DNA of 64,000 nt from Pseudomonas frederiksbergensis (GTDB taxonomy: Bacteria; Pseudomonadota; Gammaproteobacteria; Pseudomonadales; Pseudomonadaceae): the NCBI RefSeq assembly GCF_003732665.1, contig NZ_MOBP01000022.1, positions 186,001-250,000 on the forward strand, written 5' to 3'. The notes below the pieces were generated by a model, which did no database searches, was not told the DNA's origin, and saw only the letters and a list, made by a program, of their open reading frames with translations. The number at the start of each line of letters is the position of its first letter. Position 1 is the first letter of the stretch. Made by a program: the position numbers and the translations under genes. This document shows, piece after piece, positions 56,963-64,000 of the stretch.

Positions 56963-58354
56963 ATGAGACCTTTCTGGCTGGACCAAGCGCTGGCGGCGGA
57001 GCCCTGCGCGCCGTGCGAGCCGCTGGCGGGCGACACCCGCGCCGACGTGTGCATCGTCGGCGGCGGTTACACCGGGCTGTGGACCGCGATCATGCTCAAG
57101 GAGCAAAACCCTGAGCTTGATGTGTTGCTGATCGAGGCCGACATCTGCGGCGCCGGCGCCAGTGGGCGCAACGGTGGATGCGCGTTGTCGTGGTCGGCCA
57201 AGTACTTCACCCTGGAGCGCTTGTTCGGCGTCGAAGAAGCAGTGCGGCTGGTCAAGGAATCAGAGCGCAGCATCTATGCGATCGGCACCTTCTGTGAGCA
57301 GTACGGCGTCGATGCCGATTACCGCCTCGACGGCACGCTCTACACCGCGACCAACCGCGCCCAATGCGGCTCGACGGATGCGGTGATCGCGGCGCTGGAA
57401 CGCAACGGCATCAACTCGTTTACCCAACGGCCGGTGGCGGATGTGCAGCGCATGGCCGGTTCCAGCAAACACCTGGAAGGCTGGTTTTCCCCAGCGGCGG
57501 CCAGCGTGCAACCGGGCAAACTGGTGCGCGGCTTGCGTCGGGTGGCGCTGCAACTCGGTGTGAGAATTCATGAAAACACGGCCATGACCGGACTGGAGGA
57601 GGGCAAGCCTGCGGGGATTAAAACCCCGAACGGCACCGTCCAGGCGGATCGGGTGGTGCTGGCGATGAACGCGTGGATGGCCCGGGCGTTCCCGCAGTTC
57701 GAACGCAGCGTGGCGATTGTCTCCAGCGACATGCTGATCACCGAACCGCGCCCGGACTTGCTGAATGAAATCGGCTTGACCAGCGGCGTGACGGTGCTCG
57801 ATTCGCGGATTTTCGTGCACTACTACCACAACACCCCGGACGGCCGGATCATGCTCGGCAAGGGCGGCAACACCTTCGCCTATGGTGGGCGGATGCTACC
57901 GGTGTTCGACCAGCCATCCCCGTATGCCGGGTTGTTGCGCAGTAGCCTGGCAGACTTCTTTCCGGCGTTTGCCGAGGTCAAGGTCGAAGCCACCTGGAAC
58001 GGACCTTCGGACCGCTCGGTCACCGGGTTGCCGTTCTTCGGTCAGATGAGCGCCAGCGGCAACGTGTTTTATGGCTTCGGTTACTCCGGCAGCGGCGTCG
58101 GGCCGTGTCACATGGGCGGGCAGATTCTGGCCTCGATGGTCCAAGGCCTGGACAACCCGTGGACCCGCTCGCCGTTGGTCAACGGGCCGTTGGGCTACTT
58201 CCCGCCGGAGCCGATTCGCTACCTCGGTTCGTTGATGGTGCGCAACGCGATCCGGCGCAAGGAGCGTGCCGAGGATCATGGGCGCCGGCCACGGCATCTG
58301 GATGTGCGCCTGGCGAAATTCGCGGCGGCGGCGGGCAAAGCCGACAAAGGCTGA
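56963..58354 (+). CDS. FAD-dependent amine oxidase/dehydrogenase of the phosphonate cluster
   Basis: 463 residues of the DAO-like FAD oxidoreductase superfamily. The dinucleotide site is VCIVGGGYTGLWTA (about residues 30-43), and GAGASGRNGG is the typical flavin-contact motif. FAD enzymes next to phosphonate genes have been shown to oxidise N-methyl-2-aminoethylphosphonate, and some oxidise 2-aminoethylphosphonate, to phosphonoacetaldehyde. This gene is a candidate, but the substrate is inference. It shares an operon with the OPA transporter. Confidence 0.85.
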   Translation: MRPFWLDQALAAEPCAPCEPLAGDTRADVCIVGGGYTGLWTAIMLKEQNPELDVLLIEADICGAGASGRNGGCALSWSAKYFTLERLFGVEEAVRLVKESERSIYAIGTFCEQYGVDADYRLDGTLYTATNRAQCGSTDAVIAALERNGINSFTQRPVADVQRMAGSSKHLEGWFSPAAASVQPGKLVRGLRRVALQLGVRIHENTAMTGLEEGKPAGIKTPNGTVQADRVVLAMNAWMARAFPQFERSVAIVSSDMLITEPRPDLLNEIGLTSGVTVLDSRIFVHYYHNTPDGRIMLGKGGNTFAYGGRMLPVFDQPSPYAGLLRSSLADFFPAFAEVKVEATWNGPSDRSVTGLPFFGQMSASGNVFYGFGYSGSGVGPCHMGGQILASMVQGLDNPWTRSPLVNGPLGYFPPEPIRYLGSLMVRNAIRRKERAEDHGRRPRHLDVRLAKFAAAAGKADKG

Positions 58355-58378
58355 GGGCAACACAAACCCTGTGGCGAG

Positions 58379-58482
58379 GGAGCTTGCCTGTGGCGAGGGA
58401 GCTTGCTCCCGCTGGAGTGCGCAGCGCTCCCAAGCTTTTGGGGCCGCTTCGCAGCCCAGCGGGAGCAAGCTCCCTCGCCACA
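58379..58482. repeat. Third REP family with a duplicated left arm
   Basis: Arms TGTGGCGAGGGAGCTTGCTC and the inverted partner at 58456-58482. The first 16 or so bases of the left arm occur twice in tandem. It lies between convergent genes. Confidence 0.88.
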
Positions 58483-58497
58483 ATGGTGTGTTGTTCG

Positions 58498-59880
58498 TTA
58501 ATTATCGGGGCGATTGACCAGCCAATCGAACAGCAGGCGTGTATCGCCACGCGGCGGTGTCATCTGTGGCGGTCGTGGATTCTGAATGCTGGGGCCGGCG
58601 CAAATGACCGGACGATCCGGATCGCTGTCGAGAAAACTGATGAATACCTCGCTGCCGGCCACGGGCAACCCGGATGCACCCATGGCCAGCGGCAGCCACA
58701 GTCCGACAGACACTTGCGCAGCCGATTCCGGCCACAGGCAGACCTGAATCCGGCCTTGTTCATCGAGCTCCGGCGGTTGCCCGGGCGTGCCCAGCACCCG
58801 GGCCGGTTGATAGCCGGGGATGTTCGGCCGGGGTTGTTTAAGCGCCGGTCGGAACTCCGTTGACCAGGGAATGGCGCTGAACCGGTTGCAGTAGCCGGGG
58901 CCTTCGACCGGGCCATCCGCGAGGATCGACGGTTGGTGCCCCTGGTGCCGGATTTCGGTGAGCAGCCATTGATCGTTGAAACCCGATATCGGGTGTTCCT
59001 CCACTTGCACGATACGGCCGCTGAGCAACGCAGTCTGATCGCTCTGGCCATGGATTTGGCGTTGCTGGCAGCGCAGCCGCTCCAATGTGCGACGACTGCG
59101 TTGATCACGGTTCAGCGCCGTTTTGCCGCTCAGCGGATGATTGGCCGCGCCAAAGCTGTCGGCGCCCGTGCTTCTGTCCCGGGCCTGGGGCGGCGCAAGG
59201 ATCAGCGGCGAATCATGGCGCTGGAACAATTCGCGGATCGCGGCGAATTCAGGCTCGTCCAATGGCTGGTCATGAAAGGGCGTCAGCACCGGTTCCTGGG
59301 GGAAACTCAGGCTGTCATCGGCCAGCACCAGTACATGCCCGTCACGCCGGTGTTCGAAGTGATAGTGGATGCCTTCCTCTTCGCAGAGCCGATGCAGCAG
59401 GGCCAGATCAGTTTCTTCGTACTGGATGCAAAAGGGCCGCACCGGATAGTGCCCGGTGCTCAGCTCAAAGCGGTAGCTGAGCCTGGGCAGGGCATGCTCT
59501 TCCAATAATTGCCGCAGGATCGCTGGCACGCTGAGCTGATGAAACACGCGGCGTACACGCTGTTGTTCGAGGTTTTGCAGATAGGGCACCAACGTCAGTC
59601 GATACCCGACCCGATGCGGGCCGCGATGTTCTCGGCGGGCGCTGTGGAGAATGCCGTGGAAACCGTCTTCCTCACCCAGGCTCAGGAACACCGGTTGTTG
59701 CAGCAGAGGGGCGAGGTTCATGGCCGGGGCCAGCCCTATCACTTCGATGTCGAAGCGATAGGGCTGGTTGAGGCCTTCGCGACCGTTGAACTGCAACACC
59801 TGCAAACTCAAATCAGCCTCGACGAGGGTCAAGGTGAAGGGACTTTCCTTGTCGTTGTGCATCGAGTGCGCTTCTGCCAT
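58498..59880 (-). CDS. Short orphan VgrG-type spike protein
   Basis: 460 residues related to the VgrG tip of type VI secretion. The gp27-like hub half is complete, and the QYEETDLALLHRLCEEEGIHY block and a gp5-OB-like segment (GRIQVCLWPES, then SEVFISFLDSDPDRPVI) are present. Typical VgrGs of 600 or more residues continue into a needle of repeats, which is missing. No other type VI gene is in the window. Start ATG 59880 or 59862. It may load on an apparatus encoded elsewhere or be decaying. Confidence 0.85.
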   Translation of the reverse strand: MAEAHSMHNDKESPFTLTLVEADLSLQVLQFNGREGLNQPYRFDIEVIGLAPAMNLAPLLQQPVFLSLGEEDGFHGILHSARREHRGPHRVGYRLTLVPYLQNLEQQRVRRVFHQLSVPAILRQLLEEHALPRLSYRFELSTGHYPVRPFCIQYEETDLALLHRLCEEEGIHYHFEHRRDGHVLVLADDSLSFPQEPVLTPFHDQPLDEPEFAAIRELFQRHDSPLILAPPQARDRSTGADSFGAANHPLSGKTALNRDQRSRRTLERLRCQQRQIHGQSDQTALLSGRIVQVEEHPISGFNDQWLLTEIRHQGHQPSILADGPVEGPGYCNRFSAIPWSTEFRPALKQPRPNIPGYQPARVLGTPGQPPELDEQGRIQVCLWPESAAQVSVGLWLPLAMGASGLPVAGSEVFISFLDSDPDRPVICAGPSIQNPRPPQMTPPRGDTRLLFDWLVNRPDN

Positions 59881-60096
59881 GAAATACGGGGCGCAGAGGG
59901 TACGAAACCACGGCCTCGAATAGTCACCGCAAATCGACTTTTCAGAATTGCCCTACAAGCCCTGTTGAAGATGCCGATGCATCACGGCGCTAAACAGGAT
60001 GGAATTTTTGGTCGATTGCCAACTTTAGGCCGTATAAACTTGGCGCCATGCGTCGGCCAATAGATGTCTCGGCGCCACAGATCAAGAGAGTGAGTA

Positions 60097-60804
60097 ATGG
60101 GCGCACAGTGGAAGGTTAAACACAAAGAAGCGGCATCCAACGCCAAGGGCAAGATCTTCGGCAAACTGGTGAAGGAAATCACCATTGCTGCGCGTAACGG
60201 TGCCGATACTGCCACCAACGCACACTTGCGTCTGGTGGTCGAGCAGGCCAAGAAAGCCTCGATGCCCAAGGAAACCCTGGACCGCGCGATCAAGAAAGGC
60301 GCGGGCCTGCTGGGCGAAACCGTGCAATACCATCGCGTGACCTACGAAGGCTTCGCTCCGCATCAGGTGCCGCTGATCGTTGAATGCGTGACTGACAACA
60401 TCAACCGTACCGTGGCGGAAATCCGCGTGGCGTTCCGCAAGGGCCAATTGGGTGCTTCCGGTTCGGTGGCCTGGGACTTCAACCACGTCGGCATGATCGA
60501 GGCGTCCCCGGACAGCCCCGACGCCGACCCGGAAATGGCCGCCATCGAAGCCGGTGCCCAGGATTTCGAGCCGGGTGACGAAGAGGGCACGACCCTGTTC
60601 CTGACCGAACCAGCGGACCTCGACGCCGTGCAGAAAGCGCTGCCTGGGCAGGGTTTTACCGTGTTGTCCGCCAAGTTGGGCTACCAGCCGAAGAACCCGG
60701 TCAGCGGTTTGAGCGATGAGCAAATGGCTGAAGTCGAAGCGTTCCTGGAAGGCCTCGATAACCATGATGATGTGCAGGATATGTTTGTCGGGTTGGCGGG
60801 TTAA
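60097..60804 (+). CDS. YebC/PmpR family protein (YeeN-like)
   Basis: 235 residues with the YebC family opening [20 protein letters not shown] and the block [20 protein letters not shown]. Variants with this opening match the YeeN subgroup rather than the canonical YebC (MAGHSKWAN). The family binds DNA or helps translation of proline-rich stretches, depending on member. GAGTG precedes ATG 60097. It is a lone gene. Confidence 0.93.
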   Translation: MGAQWKVKHKEAASNAKGKIFGKLVKEITIAARNGADTATNAHLRLVVEQAKKASMPKETLDRAIKKGAGLLGETVQYHRVTYEGFAPHQVPLIVECVTDNINRTVAEIRVAFRKGQLGASGSVAWDFNHVGMIEASPDSPDADPEMAAIEAGAQDFEPGDEEGTTLFLTEPADLDAVQKALPGQGFTVLSAKLGYQPKNPVSGLSDEQMAEVEAFLEGLDNHDDVQDMFVGLAG

Positions 60805-60827
60805 TTTGTTTCGTCAGTAATACCGCT

Positions 60828-60922
60828 TTCGCGAGCAGGCTCGCTCCCACAGTGGTTTTGTGTCGTACACAAAATGTGTGATCAACATTAATTCCCTGTG
60901 GGAGCGGGCTTGCTCGCGAATG
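60828..60922. repeat. REP pair, reversed order (left flank of LRR-kinase)
   Basis: Right-type arm at 60828 then left-type arm at 60896, with a spacer AGTGGTTTTGTG...TACACAAAATGTGTG that is also found in the cluster at 62337. Confidence 0.9.
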
Positions 60923-60934
60923 ACCGCGCAGCGG

Positions 60935-62248
60935 TCACCGACTATTCAGTTCCCGCACCACTTCTGTGAACCCAGGTCGAGCAAGCACATCCGGCTGACA
61001 GCACCGGCGCTGCAAATCCTCCAGCGCCAACTGCTCTTCATCGCTCAACCCCGAATCAATCCGCTCCAGCAATTCCCCCAACAACACCCCGAACGCCCGC
61101 ACTTCAATGCGTTGCAGCGCACGGGTTTCAAGGCTGTCCGTGGTGGCGTGGAAAGAAGCACCACCAAAGTCCCCCAGCAAACAATCACCGTCCTCGTTCC
61201 ACATAATATTGTGGGCGTAGAGATCGCCGTGGGTGATGCCTTGCTCGTGCAGATGCTCGGCCGCCGACGCGATGCCCCGAGCGATCCGCAGCGCCACCGC
61301 CGCCGAGAAACGGGTGTCATCGCTGTAAACGTCACGGCTGCAAGAGGCCAGGCTCGGCAGTCCGGCCAGGTTGCGGTAACTCGGATCAATCAACTGCATC
61401 ACCAACCCGGCCTGGGCTTGGGGATGGTCGACGATGCGTCCTTCGACGCGGATCAGGTTGGGGTGCAATCCGGCGGTGATGCAGGCATTCATTTCGTGCA
61501 GGGGCGAGCCATCGCTGGTCATTTCGCCTTTGTAGAGTTTCACCGCGACTTCAGTGGTCGGTTGCTGCGCGCGTTCCCAGGTGGCGCGATGGATGACCCC
61601 GGACGCGCCTTCACCGAGTTTTTCCTCAAGCTGCAACGCTGACCACGGGATGCTCGGCGTGGCCTCGAGGGCGGCGGCGTCGGCTTCGGTTTCCAGGGGG
61701 TTACCGGCGTAGGCCAGCCAGGTCAGGGCCGGCAGGGTCAGCAGCCACTCGGGCAGTTCGGTGAAGCGGTTGGCGGAGATGCGCAGCAGTTCCAGGCGAT
61801 GGCACTGCATCAGGCTTTCGGGCAGTTGCTGCAAGTGGTTGCCGGACAGCATGAGTTTTTGCAGAAGCGGACGTTCGCCCAGCTCGGTGGGCAGTTCACT
61901 GATGCGGTTGTCGGTCAGGATCAGCCAGCGCAGCAGTGGCGGCAACGCGGTGCCTGGCACCCGTTCGATGCGGTTGGCGCGAAAGCCGATCATGCTCAGC
62001 GCCGCGCACTGGCCCAGGCATTGCGGCAGTTCGGTGAACGGGTTGTCCGAGCAGAACAGGATGCGCAAACGGGTCAGGCGATGCAGGTCATCCGGCAGGC
62101 GGGTCAAGGCGTTGCCGCTGAGGTTGAGAATCTCCAGCGTATCCGCCAGGTCGAAGATTTCCCGGGGGAACTCGGTGAGGCCGCAGGACAGGTCCAGACG
62201 GGTGATGCCGGCCAGCTCGCCGGACTGCAGTTGTGCGAGGGTATTCAT
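60935..62248 (-). CDS. Leucine-rich-repeat/protein-kinase fusion
   Basis: 437 residues. Residues 15-185 hold about seven leucine-rich repeats of the bacterial LPxxL type (for example LEILNLSGNALTRLPDDLHR). Residues 205-435 form a protein kinase: glycine loop GEGASGVIH, Lys237 in VAVK, HGDLYAHN (Asp342, Asn347) and DFG at 360-362. All catalytic residues are present, so activity is likely. It has no signal peptide or membrane helix, so it acts in the cytoplasm. Its target is unknown. Similar proteins exist elsewhere in pseudomonads, but the role is not settled. Confidence 0.9.
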   Translation of the reverse strand: MNTLAQLQSGELAGITRLDLSCGLTEFPREIFDLADTLEILNLSGNALTRLPDDLHRLTRLRILFCSDNPFTELPQCLGQCAALSMIGFRANRIERVPGTALPPLLRWLILTDNRISELPTELGERPLLQKLMLSGNHLQQLPESLMQCHRLELLRISANRFTELPEWLLTLPALTWLAYAGNPLETEADAAALEATPSIPWSALQLEEKLGEGASGVIHRATWERAQQPTTEVAVKLYKGEMTSDGSPLHEMNACITAGLHPNLIRVEGRIVDHPQAQAGLVMQLIDPSYRNLAGLPSLASCSRDVYSDDTRFSAAVALRIARGIASAAEHLHEQGITHGDLYAHNIMWNEDGDCLLGDFGGASFHATTDSLETRALQRIEVRAFGVLLGELLERIDSGLSDEEQLALEDLQRRCCQPDVLARPGFTEVVRELNSR

Positions 62249-62336
62249 GAACGGATTCGCTATTGATCGGGAAGAGGGCTGTGGGGGCCTGAAGATGGGC
62301 TGCATGATAGCGGGAGTTTGTGGTGTCAGTCAGGCC

Positions 62337-62440
62337 GCCTTCGCGAGCAAGCCCGCTCCCACAGTGGTTTTGTGGACTACACAAAATCTGTGGCCAACAC
62401 AAATCCCCTGTGGGAGCGGGCTTGCTCGCGAAGAGGCCGG
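62337..62440. repeat. REP pair, reversed order (right flank of LRR-kinase)
   Basis: Same arm order and near-identical spacer (GTGGTTTTGTG...TACACAAAATCTGTGG) as at 60828, in the same orientation. Confidence 0.9.
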
Positions 62441-62463
62441 CAGCCATCCCCAAAATCTATCTT

Positions 62464-63579
62464 TTAAACAGGCTCCCGGACTTCCACCAACTGCCCCAGG
62501 CGACTGCGCGTGCGCGCCAGGTCAATGGCATCCCCATCCAGGCTTTCGCGCAACGACCGCTGCCCGAGCAACACCAGATGCTTGTCCTGATCGTACAAAA
62601 CGTCGATCAGGTTGATAAACCGTTGCTGCGCCGCCATCGAGCAACTGGCCAGGCTCGGCAGTTCGTCGATGATCCAGTGATCGAATCGGCGGCACAGTTC
62701 CAGATAATCCATGACCGCCGTGGGCTGGTCGCACAGATCGCTGAAGGTGAAGCCGACGGTGCGCCCCTCGCAGTAGCGCGCCGGCAGATGCCGGGTCCCG
62801 ACGGGCAACATGAGGGTGGCGACGCTTTCCGGCAGGTTCAACCGCTGACGTTGAGGCTGCGTCGCCGGCCACACGTACTGGCCCTGGGTAAACACCTGCT
62901 GGGTGTGGGTTCGCGCCTGACTTCGGTAGTCGTGGGGGCCGCCGACTTCCATGACGTGCATGCGCGTATTGATCAGGTCGATCACCGGTTTGAAACGTGC
63001 GTGGTACAGCGGGTTGGGCAGCAAGCCTTCCGGTGGGTAATTGGAAGTGACCAGCAGCAAAATGCCCCGGCGAAACAGGGCCTTGAACAGCCGCGTAATG
63101 AGCATCGCATCGCCGATGTCATGGACGTGAAACTCGTCGAAACACAACACCCGACAATCGCGCAGCAACTCATCGAGGGTCGCCGCCAGGGCATCGGGCT
63201 GCTCGCGATGGTTGAACATGCCCTGGTGCAGTTGAGCGAAAAACTCATGGAAGTGCAGGCGTTGTTTTTGCGCGAGAGGCATGGCCTGGAAGAAACCATC
63301 CAGCAGCCAGCTTTTGCCGCGCCCCACCGCGCCATGCAGATACAGACCAGGCAGGATTTTCGCCGACTGACCCAGCAACGTTGTCGCCTGTTGGGCCATG
63401 CGGTCGATGACCCGTTGCTGGCTGTGGCTAAGGGTGTAGCCCTGGGCGAGTGCCTTGTGGTGGAAATAGTCGTGGATGACTCGATGATTGGCCGGCAGTG
63501 CGGTGGTTCTGCCGAACAAGCGGCGCAGCGCGGGCCAGCGTGGTGTGAGACGCAAACGGATTGGCGGTCGAATGGCCAC
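62464..63579 (-). CDS. zapE: Cell-division ATPase ZapE (AFG1-like)
   Basis: 371 residues, the length of ZapE. P-loop GAVGRGKSWLLDGF and Walker B VLCFDEFHVHDIGDAML are diagnostic. ZapE affects FtsZ bundles and division under stress. The frame opens at 63708, but GTG 63579 has GGGGGTGA seven bases upstream, giving the normal N-terminus. It stands alone. Confidence 0.88.
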   Translation of the reverse strand: MAIRPPIRLRLTPRWPALRRLFGRTTALPANHRVIHDYFHHKALAQGYTLSHSQQRVIDRMAQQATTLLGQSAKILPGLYLHGAVGRGKSWLLDGFFQAMPLAQKQRLHFHEFFAQLHQGMFNHREQPDALAATLDELLRDCRVLCFDEFHVHDIGDAMLITRLFKALFRRGILLLVTSNYPPEGLLPNPLYHARFKPVIDLINTRMHVMEVGGPHDYRSQARTHTQQVFTQGQYVWPATQPQRQRLNLPESVATLMLPVGTRHLPARYCEGRTVGFTFSDLCDQPTAVMDYLELCRRFDHWIIDELPSLASCSMAAQQRFINLIDVLYDQDKHLVLLGQRSLRESLDGDAIDLARTRSRLGQLVEVREPV

Positions 63580-63864
63580 GATACTGTCACCCCCGGGTTC
63601 TTCAGGCCGGCTCACCGAGCTGCGGCGGCGTAGTTTAACCAGATGGAGAATTGTCCTACCACCCGTGCTGATTGAGACGTCGCCAAGTGAGACAGAAATC
63701 TGCGGCATGTACAGGTTATTTCCCGCAGCTGTATCGAGGTTTTACCAACAAATCGATACATATTGCCTCCACTTTGCTGGATCCAATCGATCCCGCTCAC
63801 TGGCGAATTCCCGATGGGTTGCTAACCTGATTTTCAGGAGTCACCCCTCACAAGGAACGGGGCC

Positions 63865-64000
63865 GTGAAAGGACGTTGGATTTTGGTCATCCTGGGCATG
63901 ATGCTCGGCACATCGGTATTGGCCGCAGAACTTCAGGTGCAAGTACGCGTCGATGTGCAGCGCGGTTGCCAGTTGGTGGGGCAACAACGCAGCGCCGGCG
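63865..64000 (+). CDS. Secreted spore-coat-U/Csu-type protein, cut by window end
   Basis: GTG 63865 has AAGGAACGGGG just upstream. The 45 visible residues include a signal peptide ending LAA and then ELQVQVRVDVQRGCQLVG, which resembles the start of spore coat U (Csu pilin-like) proteins. The gene continues past the window, so the assignment is provisional. Confidence 0.6.
   Translation, partial: MKGRWILVILGMMLGTSVLAAELQVQVRVDVQRGCQLVGQQRSAG

Noticed and set aside
58498-60804. Type VI secretion cluster or prophage tail around vgrG
   Set aside because: The neighbours are a YebC-like gene and phosphonate genes. No tss, hcp, tail or lysis gene was found.

Overview
The window is about 64 kb of GC-rich chromosome from a fluorescent-type Pseudomonas (P. 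fluorescens species complex). The evidence is the housekeeping order folD, tRNA-Arg/His/Leu/His, tig, clpP, clpX, lon, hupB, ppiD, together with about twenty copies of the 5'-TGTGGGAGCGGGCTTGCTCG repeat typical of this group. Nearly all sequence is coding on one strand or the other. The REP/REPIN repeats sit in the gaps, mostly between convergent or tail-to-head genes.

Layout. 1-10 kb: secreted aldose 1-epimerase, a lipoprotein, a TauE/SafE permease, a heme oxygenase-bacteriophytochrome operon (bphO-bphP) in which bphP is frameshifted by a 10-bp tandem duplication, a DUF4174 protein, an SDR and an MFS carrier. 9.5-15.6 kb: divergent ampC/ampR-like pair, then a glucarate module (gudD, gudP, divergent GntR regulator). 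15.6-33.8 kb: mixed metabolic and envelope genes (EamA exporter with divergent LysR, tRNA-modifying TrhP/YegQ, AI-2E family permease, shikimate dehydrogenase-like enzyme, YceH, SstT, MFS, NhaR, TerC, PBP7, MddA-like methyltransferase, FolD) plus several small acidic, membrane or lipoprotein genes. 33.9-43.5 kb: the conserved tRNA and protein quality-control block, with a sigma-32-like promoter before lon, a sigma-70 promoter before hupB and a degenerate tRNA-Asp-like sequence after hupB.

43.7-51 kb: DUF2242 lipoprotein, AraC regulator, a nitrilase-fold protein that has lost catalytic residues, 2,4-dienoyl-CoA reductase, a PLP-dependent deaminase/desulfhydrase and cytochrome b561. 51.3-58.4 kb: a phosphonate island in two parts. 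phnW and phnX convert 2-aminoethylphosphonate to phosphonoacetaldehyde and then acetaldehyde plus phosphate, beside one LysR. A second, clearly paralogous LysR is divergent from an OPA-family (GlpT-like) transporter and an FAD-dependent amine oxidase. The two halves look like one uptake-plus-catabolism system in which the flavoenzyme provides a second, oxidative entry to phosphonoacetaldehyde, perhaps from N-methylated substrate. 58.5-64 kb: an orphan short VgrG, a YebC/YeeN-like protein, a leucine-rich-repeat/protein-kinase fusion flanked by two related repeat clusters, ZapE, and the 5' end of a spore-coat-U-type secreted protein cut by the window edge.

The best leads are the bphP frameshift, the two-part phosphonate island with twin LysR regulators, the LRR-kinase gene between related repeats, the tRNA-Asp-like remnant and the two enzyme-fold proteins lacking catalytic residues. 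No CRISPR array, prophage, IS transposase, RAYT gene or rRNA operon was seen.
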